A stretch of 64,000 bases of DNA from Paroedura picta (lineage: Eukaryota; Chordata; Lepidosauria; Squamata; Gekkonidae), in the NCBI RefSeq assembly GCF_049243985.1, contig NC_135384.1, forward strand, positions 129,001 through 193,000. The letters run 5' to 3'. Below, piece by piece: positions 21,990-33,378 of the stretch. The notes under the pieces were generated by a model. That model worked only from the letters and a program-made list of their open reading frames with translations, was not told the DNA's origin and made no database searches. The first letter of the stretch is position 1. Each line of letters opens with the position of its first letter. Made by a program: the position numbers and the translations under genes.

Positions 21990-23640
21990 CAGGCTAGGGC
22001 AGAGAGCAGGGCAAAGAAGGGTCCGCAAATCAGACCGCGGGCAAAGGGATCCCGGTCCTCAGGCGGCCGCTACCGCCTCTGTCCGAGAAATGTCCCGCCC
22101 TTCTCAGCCCCACCACCACCACCTGGACTCCCTCTACCAGAAACCTGCCCATGGCCGCCGGGACGGGACCCCAGGACCCATTCACAGAGAGGCAGCGCCC
22201 CCTCCCCTCCGGGGCTCCCACCTGCCTTCCAGGCCTCTGCTGGGTGGGACCGACCGGCTCGGCCAGGGAGGCCAAAGTGGCCCGTCGCCAGGCCTTCTGC
22301 CCTGATCGGGGTCGGATTGTGGGCGGGCAGGCTCCTTGGGTCCCTCTTCTGCCCCAGAATTTCTAGTGGAGAGGGGTGGGGGGAGTTCCGTCCCCGGGCA
22401 TGGAGGCACAGACAGGCGGTACCGGGCATTGATCTCCTGTCCTCTTTCCAACAACTCTGCGAGGTGGGCCGGTCCTAAGCAGAGTGGGCGGGGCTTATTT
22501 TCCAATAAGCCTCCGCGGCTCGAAACTGCCACTCCCCGGCCGGTCCCCTCCTTAGACCGGACGCTCCTCCCCGCAGGAGGGAGGGGTAGGGCTTTCAATG
22601 CCCCCCAAACTATATTTAGCAGCCCCCGGGCTCCTCCGATCGGCGTGACTCATTCTCTGTAGCCACTTCCTGCGTCACCCGAGCCGGGGGGGGGGGGAGA
22701 AGGGGGAGGCGGCTACAGCGAAGCGAGGGGGGGGGGGCTGGCAGTCCGGCCTGGAAGGCTCGCTCCGCGCTTTGCAAAACCCGCCAGCTCGTCCCTCCCC
22801 CGGGCTCCTTTCCTTTCCCAACTCTCTGCCGCCCCTTGTCCGCCGGGAAACAGTCTCCCTGCCCGCCCGTCCGCCGGACTTAGCCAGGCTCGACAAGCCA
22901 GCGCTCGGGACAGAAGAAGGGGAGTGGGCCGCAGGGGGCCCTGAGGGAGCACATCTGGGAGAGACTGGGGTGCTGGAGAGGGTACGCCCCAGTTTTTGGC
23001 ATTGGAGCCCTCTCCCAGCGACAAGCACTGGACGCCTTTGGTGGATGGGGACCCCTTCCCGGCCCTCTGCCGATCACTTTGCCGTTGAAAAGAGAAATGA
23101 AAGAGGGGGGAAGGCGGCAGCTTGGTGAGGTCTCTGCACGGCCATTAAACGCTCCAAATGCGTGGAGGGGGGGGTCTACTGCCCTTTAACCCCTATAACT
23201 AGCCAGGTTGCCCACCCTCCCCACCCCGCCAACTAGTCCCAAGGGTCTGTTTGAACGACTCCTGGCGCACACCTTCCCAAAGAGTGACCCCCCCCCATAA
23301 GCGCAGTGAGTTGAGAGGACGGGGGACGGGGCGAGGTCCAGAGCCTGACTGGAGGGCACTCTGTGTGCTGCCCACTTCTCCTGCGACCCCTCCCCGGACA
23401 GAAACGACGGGGTGGCAGGCGATAACAATTTTGAACCGCGACTCACTGCTCCTGGTGAATCATCCTCACTTCTCTCAGCCCTAAACGCGTACCGGAGACG
23501 GGGGGAGGGCAGTGACAGTCCAGCCACCCCCCCCCCCCCGAACCTTCATCTCTCCACATCGCTCTTCCAGCTTCCCACCCGGGGCTGCACAATCAGGCTT
23601 AATTTCGCTGGGCGCGGAGACGACCCCACAGAGGCCCTCT
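21990..23640. promoter_or_regulatory. Unassigned CpG island with TATA-like and AP-1 motifs
   Basis: The stretch is rich in CpG. TATATTTA at 22611-22618 and TGACTCA at 22646-22652 are followed by an ETS/CRE-like ACTTCCTGCGTCAC near 22664. No protein gene was found beside it. It may be a promoter of a non-coding transcript or a distal element of VGF or NAT16. Confidence 0.4.
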
Positions 23641-24028
23641 GTGAAGGATGCTAAGGAGTGGCGAAGTATTAATATCCTGAAAGTGAGCAGAGGGCTTTAG
23701 TCGGGCAAGTAATGCAGCGGGAGGCAGAGTTCCTGTGGAGTGAAAACATCAAGGAAAGAAAGACACGTTCACAAACGGGGTACTTAACTAATAGTAACTA
23801 TTTAATAAAAAACTTAATACTACATACTTAGCGGTAAATATGAGGTTCCTAGTCTAGTCTAAAAAGCTGGATGGAGAGAGATGCTTGAGGCCTCTCCCTG
23901 CCATCATGTTGCAGGCTTAAGAACTGGAGAAGAAAGAGGATGGAGACTGAGGAAACAGGAAATGACCCTCTAGGGACAGGTCAGTGAGATCAAAGGTGAG
24001 CGGTCAGTGTCTCTGTCTATCTCACTAA
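23641..24028. other. Intergenic; no gene seen
   Basis: It includes an AT-rich patch at 23780-23830. A target-site copy lies at its right edge. Confidence 0.5.
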
Positions 24029-24306
24029 AAAGGTAAAGGTATCCCCTGTGCAAGCACCGAGTCATGTCTGACCCTTGGGGTGACGCCCTCCAGCGTTTTC
24101 TTGGCAGACTCAATACGGGGTGGTTTGCCAGTGCCTTCCCCAGTCATGACCGTTTACCCCCCAGCAAGCTGGGTACTCATTTTACCGACCTCGGAAGGAT
24201 GGAAGGCTGAGTCAACCTTGAGCCGGCTGCTGGGATTGAACTCCCAGCCTCATGGGCAAAGCTTTCAGACGGCTGCCTTACCACTCTGCGCCACAAGAGG
24301 CTCTTT
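24029..24306 (-). mobile_element. Sauria-type tRNA-derived SINE
   Basis: On the minus strand it starts with a tRNA-like head (TTGTGGCGCAGAGTGGTAAG, then GGGAGTTCAATCCCAGC as B box). It ends GGGGATACCTTTACCTTTTT, the tail shared with Bov-B LINEs. A 12-13-base target duplication (TCTATCTCACTAA) flanks it on both sides. It looks full length at 278 bases. Confidence 0.85.
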
Positions 24307-24784
24307 CTATCTCACTAACTCTATGGTAAAGAGCTCCTGTTTACAGTCTCTCAAGTCAGGAGACATCACACAGAGAGCTATTTTCCAACACGGGCCAGGG
24401 AAGCTGAGTGGTCGGCAGGAGTTCTCCGAGGTGCTGAACGGCGGAATCGTGCTCTGGAGGGGGGACTACAGGGGCCGGCAGAAAGGGTGCTCAAGGGAGG
24501 TCCCCAACAGGCAGGGGAGCTGAAGCCGGGCAGGATGAGGCTCTGGCACTGGGGGAGGCCTGATTGCTTTAGGAAGGCAAAACTGCCCTCTTCCAGCATC
24601 TGAAAGGCCGGACACTGTTCCCCTTTTGCAGAGTTGGCAGGGCCTGCCTGTCAGGCTCAAAGGCTACATTGGTCTTTAATTTTTAAAAATTAATTTTCTA
24701 TCCCATCGCTCCCAGCATAGCCAGCTTGAGGCAGCTCGCAAAGATAAAAACCAGTACAATCAATAAAACAATTCAAACAAAAAC
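24307..24784. other. Intergenic; no gene seen
   Basis: Nothing is recognisable apart from an AT-rich stretch at 24670-24784 like an old repeat end. Confidence 0.45.
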
Positions 24785-25420
24785 ATGTTTACAATAACAA
24801 GACAACATTGGTTGCTTATACTAAGAAAATATGTCAAAGTCTCCAGCATCATTATGATTTTTGTAATGGGGGGTTGCTGTTATATAGAGGAGGGGCTGTT
24901 AAATGGTAACCACATTCTGGCCTCAACTGAACACCTGGCAGAAAAGCTGCATCTTGCAGGCACTGTGGAACTGAGACAGTACTATCAGGCCCTTAGCTCT
25001 TCTTGGAGCTCATTCCACCAGGTAGGGGCCAAGACCGAGAACGCCCTGGCCCTGGTTGGGTCCTGGTGGGCTTCCCTTGGGGCAGGGATCACCAGAGCTC
25101 TATGGGGCACTTAGGCAGATGGTCTCTCACATATGTGGGACCCAGAGCACGAATGGCCTTAAAAGTCAAAAACAAAGCTGAATCTGGAATTCAACCAGTA
25201 ACAAGTGCAGCTGCTCAAGGATAGGACGGATATGGGCTCTCCAAGATGTTCCAGTGAGAACCCTGGCTGCTGCGTTTCCTACCAGTTGCAATCTCTAGGT
25301 CAGGGGCAAGGTTAGGTCAGCATAGAACAAGTTACAGAAGCCAAATCTGGAGGTGACCGTTGCATGGATCTCTATAGCCAGGTGGTCTAGAGCCAAATGT
25401 TGTGCAACTAGGATTTTTTA
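24785..25420. repeat. Dispersed squamate repeat of unnamed family
   Basis: Phrases such as GCTCATTCCACCAGGTAGGG, CAGTGCAGCTGCTCAAGG-like text and CTGGAGGTGACCGTTGCATG recur, from memory, in lizard genomes. One plus-strand frame stays open for 109 codons (24785-25114), but it reads like repeat-derived text. I cannot place the family with confidence. Confidence 0.45.
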
Positions 25421-25489
25421 AGAGCAATTGTGATGCCCCAGGACTGGAATATATTGTTGCTCTCCCAGAGCAAGATATGTCCCTCTGAG

Positions 25490-25860
25490 TGGATGAAAGA
25501 GGCCAATCTGTTCACTTTCTTCTTCTTTTTATTCTTTAGCTGGCAATTGATGGAGCAGATTGTCCTCTCAGCCAATACACTCCTGTAGATGCCGCTAGAT
25601 TTTTTGCCCTGTTTATAATATATTTCCACTCTTTGAAATGACTGGCAGTACTTTTGGCCATGTGGCTAGGTCTCCCTTGATCTGTTTAAACCATGTTTGC
25701 TTTAGCGCCAGTCGCTGGATCTTCCATTCAGTTGGTCGTTCTTGTCAGATGACTTTATGAGACAGTCTGCTGGGGTTCATTCTGCAGACATGGCCCAACA
25801 ATTGCAGTCTGCACTTTTGGATGTGTTCTGTAATTTGCAGCTGCTTGTCACTTTGTCCAA
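25490..25860 (-). mobile_element. LINE fragment encoding the end of a reverse transcriptase protein
   Basis: The minus strand reads LLGHVCRMNPSRLSHKV, the G-H-V-x-R-M block near the C-terminus of several non-LTR retrotransposon proteins. It is a decayed fragment with interrupted frames. Confidence 0.45.
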
Positions 25861-25899
25861 ATTGTCTCTTGATTATGATCCTTTTGGGAACAGAAAGGG

Positions 25900-26928
25900 A
25901 GGGTGGTTGAAGCACAGGGCCAAGGAGACACGCTGTGGGTCCTGACCAGCCCGGGATAAGGGGAGGTCAGCAGACGGCGGGGCCAGCCTGCACCCTCCCT
26001 GTTGTTCGGGGTCTGGCCAGGCCTTGGTTTTGCAGAGCAATCCCTCATCCCAACCATGGGAACCACGGAAGATCCATCCATCTCACTGCTACTCGGGAGC
26101 AGAAATGCCTCTAGCCCAAACCTTCCCTCCTCACAGTGCTCCCTAGGCCACAGTTTCACTCAGAAGAGGCCAAATATTAGTGCAAGCAGTCCAGGTGGGG
26201 CCTTTGACCAAAGGGTCACCAGCAGAGAAGGTATGCACAGCCTCCAAGGGTGTGAACCCCTTGCCCCATATCTTCCCCTTGTTGGGCAAAGAGATTGGAC
26301 TCCCACCCTTCCTGCAGGCTTCTCAGTTTCTGCTTTGCACAAAACTCTGATAAGGAGCAGCTGGGACAGCCCTCCCAGTCTCTCACAGGTCCATCAGCCA
26401 CGCTCCATGGACTAGGAAGAATGGCTGCCGCTCCCTCCCACCACGGCTGCCTCTGCAACTGGTGACTCAGAGCCTCCCACAGAAAGGAGGCGGGGCAGGC
26501 TGGAACAGTTGCCTAATCCCCTGCAACACAAGCAAATAGGTCATGTGGTGCCCCCCCCATCACAGCCTCTTGCCTCCCCCCCCCCCATTCCTCAGCCATA
26601 ATACAGGACAAAAGGTGGCTGCGGCACCAGGGCGGTGGGTTGTTTGGCGCAGGGTCTGGCTGAGGATCAGGGCTGTGGGTTGGTTAGGGCTTCTCTCCTA
26701 ACCCTAACAAATGAAATAGTAAAGCCTAAGTCTGTGACATAACTATACTTAAAACCAGCTTTTGCTATGTTTAATTTTACAAATCTTCACAAAGTCTGGA
26801 TAGTTTTTTTCCATATAATTCCAAAACAATCACCATTGCTTTACATATTTTCCAAGATTTGGATCTTTGTAGAGGGCAGACAATTTGGCAACTTCAGCAT
26901 AGTCCACCAATTTGCTTAATCACTCTGT
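25900..26928. other. Intergenic; no gene seen
   Basis: Poly(C) runs lie near 26551 and 26577. A short CCTAACCCTAAC lies near 26697. Confidence 0.5.
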
Positions 26929-26941
26929 TTGATCGGCCCCA

Positions 26942-27086
26942 GCTTGCTGGGGGGTAAACGGTGATGACTGGGGAAGGCACTGGCAAACCACCCCGTATTG
27001 AGTCTGCCATGAAAACGCTGGAGGGTGTCACCCCAAGGGTCAGACATGACTCGGTGCTTGCACAGGGGATACCTTTACCTTTTACC
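26942..27086 (+). mobile_element. 5'-truncated Sauria SINE or Bov-B tail
   Basis: It carries the same 3' segment as 24029-24306 (CCAAGGGTCAGACATGACTC to CCTTTACCTTTTACC). It is bounded by a 13-base target duplication with one mismatch, TTGATC(G/A)GCCCCA, at 26929-26941 and 27087-27099. It is a 5'-truncated retrotransposed copy. Confidence 0.8.
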
Positions 27087-27099
27087 TTGATCAGCCCCA

Positions 27100-27510
27100 T
27101 AGCATTCTGGCTGCAGTCTCCCCCCAGGCCTCCATCCTTTTGCCCATGCCATCTCCACAGGAAACCTCTTGAAGAGATGAAGGCCATGGAATGAAATGCC
27201 ACCAATGTGTGGATGGTACCTCGCTCTCCTTCTCCTCCACAGCTGCCCTAGACCTCCTGAAGAGGTGCCCGCAGGAGATCAGGGGATGGATGAGGGCTCA
27301 TAAACTGAGGACCAACCCAAAGAAGCTTACTGGCCCTCATCCATCTCATCATCTCCTCAGGCACTGCTGCTCCAGGACTGGAGGCAGACCCTCCAGGAAG
27401 GGCTGCAGTCCACACCCCCGCCTAAGGAGCTATTTCAGAGCTGGGGACAGGATGGTGGTGGTGATGCTGCTGCTGTTTCTGTTGCTGAATTCTGGCTTCC
27501 AGCTGCAGGC

Positions 27511-27546
<36 letters not shown>

Positions 27547-27576
27547 CACATGGCACCATCATTCTGCTTTAGCTGA
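27100..27576. other. Intergenic; no gene seen
   Basis: Holds a (CT)n microsatellite at 27513-27544. Confidence 0.5.
27513..27544. repeat. (CT)n microsatellite
   Basis: About 16 CT units. Confidence 0.93.
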
Positions 27577-27692
27577 CAGGTTATGTTGGTCTGAAGCAAC
27601 AGGACCTGGTTCGAGCCCAGAGCCCAGGGCACCTCAAAGACCAACAGAGTTGTAGTCTGAGGATAGGTTTTCATGTGCATTCACTTTGTGTG
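27577..27692 (-). mobile_element. Decayed Penelope-like tail
   Basis: TATGTTGGTCTGAAGCAACA, CCTCAAAGACCAACAGAG and GGTTTTCATGTGCATTCAC follow the same order as the copy at 9584-9716, with much divergence. Confidence 0.45.
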
Positions 27693-28249
27693 TGTACAAA
27701 AAAGCTTGAACTCAGAAGAAAATGCTGTTGGTTTACTCAAATGCCTTCAGGCCAACAGGGCAAACCACCTGGTGCTATTCTCCATGTATGCCCTTCGTTT
27801 GTTTGTTTATGATATTTCTATGCTGCCTCTTCAATCTATCGCCTGAGGCAGCTTACAATTAAAAGGACAATTAAAAGGGCTGAACATCAGAGGAGGTCTG
27901 AGCTGGTGGGCTGCAGAAGGCTTCTAAAGGGAGGGGTTCTTTGCTGCCTCGGAAAACAGTCTTGTATATAAAGGCATCTCTGTGGGGGTGTGGTGAGGAA
28001 GAGTAAGAGGTATGGGAGGGAGGTCCCACGAACACAGGGGAGGAGGTGGCTCTTGAGGCCAGGAGACACCCCTCCCCCATCTGTTCAGGGCAGGAGACTC
28101 CTCCTGGAAAGGCAAACGGGTGGAGATGGTGAGGGGTGCCTGAAGATTAGTCACAGTTGGCCCCAGAGGCGATTGCCCCACCGCTGCTGGGGGTCAGGAA
28201 GAGGCTGCAGAGTTCTGGCTGTCCCCAGGTGGCTGACAGACCTGCCAGG
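27693..28249. other. Intergenic; no gene seen
   Basis: An AT-rich LINE-like patch lies at 27795-27880. Nothing else is recognised. Confidence 0.45.
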
Positions 28250-30620
28250 GAGAAGCGCCTAGAATCCAGCGGCTTGCAGCTCCTGCCCGGTTCCGCAGGC
28301 TCTCTCGCAGGGCCCCTTCAGGGCCACCGGCGGGATTGTATTGTGGTGTTTCAGGGCACAAGCGGTCCCTGAGACTTGCCTAAGGGCAGAGCAGGGAGCA
28401 AAGCTGCCTTCGGCGTCTCCGTTGCTGACCTCTTGGCCGGGACACCGCAGCGCTCTCTCAGCAGGGGTACTGCTTGGGTCTCACCTGCTGAGCTGGCAAC
28501 GGGATAATCCCCAGTAGCAGCCGCTTCCTGCTGATAGTTGCCAGCTGAACGTCCCCACCCCCAGCTGACGTGAACGACTCAGGCTAGGCCACCACTCAGA
28601 TCTCGGCAGCCAAGCAGGGGCGTCCCTAGATAGCTCCCCTTTGGCCTCTGGCCGTCCGTCTCTTGCCTCGAAAGCCGCTTGCGGTGTCACCCTCAGTCAG
28701 CTACAACCCGGCCGGCAGCTAGAACATACGCCGCCGCCCAAGACCCTTCCAGCCGGACCTCGCTTCCCTTCGTCCGCCCACCAAAGGGCTGGAGCGCCAG
28801 TCATGACTTCCCGCTCCAGGGGTGAGGGGCGGGGCGGAGGGGAGGAGAGTGGACCGAAGAGGAGGAGGAGAGCTAGGAGGAAACCGAGCAAAGAGAAAGG
28901 GGCTGTGCTCGCTCGCTGCCACCCCCACTAACTAAATGCAAAATTGCGTCCCGAGCCTTCCTGGCACCACGGGCAAGGCGGGCGGTCGGCCCATTCCAAA
29001 AGACCCATCACTCGCTCCCTCTCTCCCGCCCGCCCGCCCGCCCCTGCCTTCCGACGGGGGCCCCTCTGCAAAGCAGGGCGAGTTGGGAGGGCGGGAGATG
29101 GCTTTACTCCGAGTGGGGATCCATCCCGCCTGTTTGATTCATTCACACAATCCGAGGCTCCTGCTGCAGGAGTGAGTCACTGGCCAGGCATCAGTCCCAG
29201 CGCTGACAGCCCGGAAATCCGGCATCACCCTCTCATCCTCCCCCACTACAGGCGCCGGCTCATTTACCCGGGAAAGGATGGACAATGGCCGGGCAGGGCA
29301 GCCCACACAGGGCCCAGCGGGCCCCCTCGTCTGGCCTTCCTCGAGCCACTCCAGGACCCAGCCCTCCGGGTTCGGCACCTCCCCGGTCTCCCGTCTGCAG
29401 GAGCGCGGATCGCCCTAGAGCTCCCTCCCGGAATCCCACCCGGCCAGTGCTCTTCCCTTCGCCCGGGCCGCCCACGAGATTCTAAACCGCCCTTCCTTCT
29501 CAGGGTCTCACCCGACTCCCCCAGCCAGGAAGAGACCCTCCACTCGGCGTTCCCAAGTTGGAGGGCGCGGTCGTCTTCCAAAAAGTCTGGAGGCTTTACA
29601 GTCCAGGAACTTGGTCCTTCGCTCCCCAGTACGGGGCGTGGGACCAGCTCGGGGATCTCCCAGGACCCTACGGCGGGGGGCGGGGGGATATGGCAGTTTT
29701 CCCAAGCATCCTCCTGGGCAGAACTAGCAGGGAGGGGCATAGTCTTGGCCGGCTCTCAACTAGGTGGCTACCTGGAGGTGACTGGCGGGTCATGGACTGT
29801 GAGGGTCTCTGTGCCCCCAGAGTCCAGGATCCCTTCTGCGGCGGAAAGTCCAGCCGGGGGAGAGGCCAACCCAGGAGCCTGTGGCCCCCAGATCAGAAAC
29901 AAAGCCTCCTCCGACCAAATCTCCGAAATCCCACCCAAGATTCTGGGCAAATGTCCTCTGCCATTCTTTGGGAACTGGTTCCACGGGTGTAGAGTCACAG
30001 TTCGCTGACTGCCCCAAAGCCTCCCCCCCCCCAACCCTTGCCTTTCCGCTTGCAGGGTAAAGTGTTGGTTCGCCCCCCCCCCATCCCTGGGTCACCTTAT
30101 CGCAAGCTCCGAGGGGGGGGGGCAAGGCGGTGTGGTCCACCGGATCCCAGTGGCTATAGTGGAGACCCACTGCCAGCGAGGCGGGGTGACCAAGACCTTC
30201 CTTTCCCACATACGGAGGGGGGTCTCTCACCACAGCTCTGCAGAGGAAGGGGCTTTGGGCCAAAATGGTTCCTTCCCTGCTACACCACCAAGCAGACGTC
30301 GAGGGAATGGATTGGGGGGGGGGCTGCGTAAGCGGCTGCGGCACCCCGACTTCCACGTTTCTCGCTACACCTGTGGAATTGCTCCCCTCCCCGATTGTAT
30401 GTGTGAGGCAAATGCAGAAGGCACAGAACCCATCACAACCACCCGGAGGGCGGGGAGAAACACGCAAAGAACTGCAGAGCGCGGGTGACTCATCGCCCCC
30501 TCCCCTCCCGGCCAGAAAGTGTCCCTGAAATGCCCCACCGGAGGAGGGTTTCTATGGGACGAAGGCGAGGAGGAACCCCGTTGAGGGATAAAAGCGGGCT
30601 AGAAACGAGTCACAAAGACA
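28250..30620. promoter_or_regulatory. Long unassigned CpG-rich region upstream of VGF
   Basis: CpG is dense over about 2.3 kb. Near its right end TGACTCAT (30486-30493) lies about 95 bases before GATAAAAG (30587-30594), a promoter-like arrangement on the plus strand some 0.7 kb upstream of the VGF promoter. A TGAGTCA lies near 29173. A plus-strand frame of 354 codons (28944-30008) has no recognisable domain and is probably chance in GC-rich DNA. Confidence 0.4.
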
Positions 30621-30794
30621 GAGAGAGGGGCCAAGCCATGGCTCCCTGGGCAGAGGCGGGAAGACCTTAGAGGCAGACGAGGGGTAGGCGGACACTGGCA
30701 TTCCAGGCACCCTGGAGCAAATTCAGCCCCTCCCTCGGCATACCAGAGGGTGGGGTGAGCGAAGAAGCGCAGACACACCCGCTCACAGTCCGGG

Positions 30795-30832
30795 CAAGCC
30801 AAGCCAAGCCAAGCCAAGCCAAGCCAAGCCAA
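30795..30832. repeat. (AAGCC)n pentanucleotide repeat
   Basis: About seven AAGCC units about 450 bases upstream of the VGF promoter. Confidence 0.92.
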
Positions 30833-31205
30833 ACCGCGGCTGGAGCTCCCGGATTCGCACGACCGGAAGGCCTCCCAACAGCGGCGTCCCCCCCCCCCCC
30901 CCCACATACAGACACCTCGCCGCCAGGGAAGGGGCTGAAATGCAAACAACCTAGGAAGAGGGCTTCACGCGACCAAGAGCAGAGAACAAAGTCTCAGGGA
31001 AGCCCCATAGCGACCTTTGGGGTAGACGGCTCCGTGCTCCTCTCGCTCCCGGTTTCCAAATGTCCGACCTGCCATTCATTCACGAAACTCGCCTCGTCTT
31101 CATTCATTCATTCACCCATACTAGCCTATCCCATCTCATCCCTCCATTCATTCATCCAGCCGATCCAAAGGCTTTTCCAGGTTTGCGCAGGCGCAGAGCT
31201 CCCCT

Positions 31206-31281
31206 CCAATCGAGCTCGCATTTATGAATGAACGTTGACGTCAATGGAGCCCCCACGTGGGCCCTGCTGGAAGTACAAAAG
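31206..31281 (+). promoter_or_regulatory. VGF: VGF core promoter: CCAAT, CRE, E-box, TATA-like
   Basis: In order: CCAAT (31206-31210), a perfect palindromic CRE TGACGTCA (31236-31243), CACGTG (31254-31259) and TACAAAAG (31274-31281). The CRE starts 38 bases before the TATA-like box. Mammalian VGF is known to be driven through a CRE about 70 bases before its start, by CREB after NGF, BDNF or activity, so the arrangement is conserved. Transcription should begin near 31305. Confidence 0.85.
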
Positions 31282-31304
31282 CGGCCGCCCAGCCCAGCCC
31301 TGTC

Positions 31305-31437
31305 CAAGGTGCTGATCGCCAGCCGAGCGGCGCCCGATCGGAGCGAGACTGGCCAGAGATAGACAAAGGGGTCGTTGGACTGGACTGGACTGGACCGGAC
31401 CCCAAAGCCCCCGACCACCGCGGCTGCGACAGAGCGG
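31305..31437 (+). other. VGF: Predicted non-coding first exon of VGF
   Basis: The start is inferred about 30 bases after the TATA-like box. The donor is GCGG|GTAACG at 31437/31438. It contains a short GGACT tandem (31377-31400). VGF in mammals has an intron in its 5' UTR and an intronless coding region, which fits. Confidence 0.55.
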
Positions 31438-33245
31438 GTAACGTGTCCCCAGCCTCAGTTACCCCCACGCACTGCTGGCCAGGGTGGTAGTGGGGTGCAA
31501 AGAGATCTCCCCGGGGCTGGCCAAGCTCCAGAACGGCAGCCGACGCGGAAGAACCGATCGGCCGGGGAGTCCCTTTGGCAAGGCGACCAGGAAGGGTTGC
31601 CCCCGGGGCGGGAGTTTCCGGGCGGTCCCTTGGAGCGCTTCCCAAAGAAGAACGCACGTCTTTCCCATCGCCAGAGGCTCGGCGGGTGGGGTTGGGGGGG
31701 GGGGGCGGAGATTAATATCAGAACCACATCATCATCGGGAGCGGGCGTCGCTAGCAAGGAAAAAAACGGCTATAGGGAACCCTGCCGGGATTTTTTGGGT
31801 CTTACAGTCATGACCGGGACAGTTCGTTGGTGAAATAGATATTGGAAAAAGGGAGGGGGAAAGGGGGGTAGTTTAAGTGACTTAGGAAGAAGTAAAATGC
31901 AAGTTTTTTTTTCTTAATGGGGGCTAAGATGTCTTAAATGTAGGGTGTGGCTCAGGTTTTTGTGGAAAGTGTATCAAGCTCCCTGCAAGGGCAGGTGGAT
32001 ATATAATTTCAAGAGATGTGCATACCTGCTTGTTAAGTGGTGGTGGTTTGAGGGAGGGGGAAGCAGCAGGCTGCAGGAGGGTCTTTGGCTGGCGCAGGCA
32101 GTCCTCCGCCTGCATGGGTGGGCGATGGGTGTGGGGACTGCAGAGTGGAAGGGGGGAGGTCCTTCACTCTGGAGGGAATGCGCCTCTGCCAAAGAACCAT
32201 TTATGCCAGTGAGTAATGCAGAGGGGGGGGGGGGTGTCTCTTTATGTGGAAGAGAGGAAAAGGCTTCTTTGTTCCAAAAATAACTGAGGGGGGGGGGGGG
32301 AAGAGGCAGAGTAAGTTGGTTACTGGTTGGTTAAGAACGGTGCAGGAGAAAACCATGTCCACAATGCAGATGGAGCCATTCGGCGCACCTTTAAAGGGGG
32401 GGGGATCTCACATGCAGGAGTAAGAAACCTTGCAAGCCACCTAGTAGCCCCCCCCCCCCCCAGGCACACATAGATTAAAAACCTCTCTTGCTAACCACAG
32501 GATAGGCTGCCTGGAGACTCTGGATACAAATCTTTCCTGCCTTAGAAACAAATTTGTACTCACATAGAAACACCCTCCCCATAGAGAATGCAACAATACA
32601 GGAGGCTCGGTGGGGGTAGTTTAAGCCAAACAGGGTCTAAGACAGGATGGATCCTCTCACCTCCATGCTTGCCACGGTGGCAACACTCTGTCAAGAAGGC
32701 AGCATGGAGCTGGGGCAGAAAGGACACTGGAGGGGCCGGCTTTGGGGGAAGATGGCATCCACTAGCCATTCTGAGCAAGCCACTGGGAAAACAAAAGGGA
32801 GGCACCTCCAACTCCGTGGCACCTGATGTCAGTGGGGGGGGGCGGTGTCTGTGAGAATGAGGGGGGGGCAGCCCAGAGGAGCCCTGCTTCAACCACTGGC
32901 TGCAGATATGTATGGAACAGAGTGCTCCTGCACTTGGCCCCCAGCCCAGAATGAGTGGACCAAACACTGGGACGCCCCTTGGCTTCTGTCACCCCACTCC
33001 AGGACTGGCTCTTCAACAGTGCCCTAAGGCTGGGCCTTGGGGGGTCACAGGGAGGCAAGGCAGGACTGGTCTAGGACTTAGCAGCTCTGGGACACCTTTT
33101 CAAAGCGAAATTGGATGCTGTTCTAAGACAGCACAGGTTCCCTGCAAGGCAACCCCTTGAGTACTTTCCAAGCCTACAGGCCAAGGCCTCTTTGTCCCTG
33201 GGCTGTGGAGAATGTAGAGGGTGGCTACCCTCTACAAGACGCCAT

Positions 33246-33284
<39 letters not shown>

Positions 33285-33358
33285 AGGGGGGGACACTGCA
33301 CAGATTCTGGAACAGCATGTCTCTCTGACACCCCCCCTTCTTACTATCTGTTCCACAG
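31438..33358 (+). other. VGF 5'-UTR intron
   Basis: It ends at TCTGTTCCACAG|C. It holds poly(G) and poly(C) runs near 32223-32234, 32289-32300 and 32449-32461, and a (GT)n tract at 33247-33283. No gene is seen. Confidence 0.6.
33247..33283. repeat. (GT)n microsatellite
   Basis: About 18 GT units, 75 bases before the VGF acceptor. Confidence 0.95.
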
Positions 33359-33378
33359 CAGCCCTTCCTCGCAGCAGA

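Noticed and set aside
28944-30008. 354-codon plus-strand frame as a protein gene
   Set aside because: No domain, no start context or splice pattern, and competing frames on both strands in a CpG island. Kept only as a low-interest finding.
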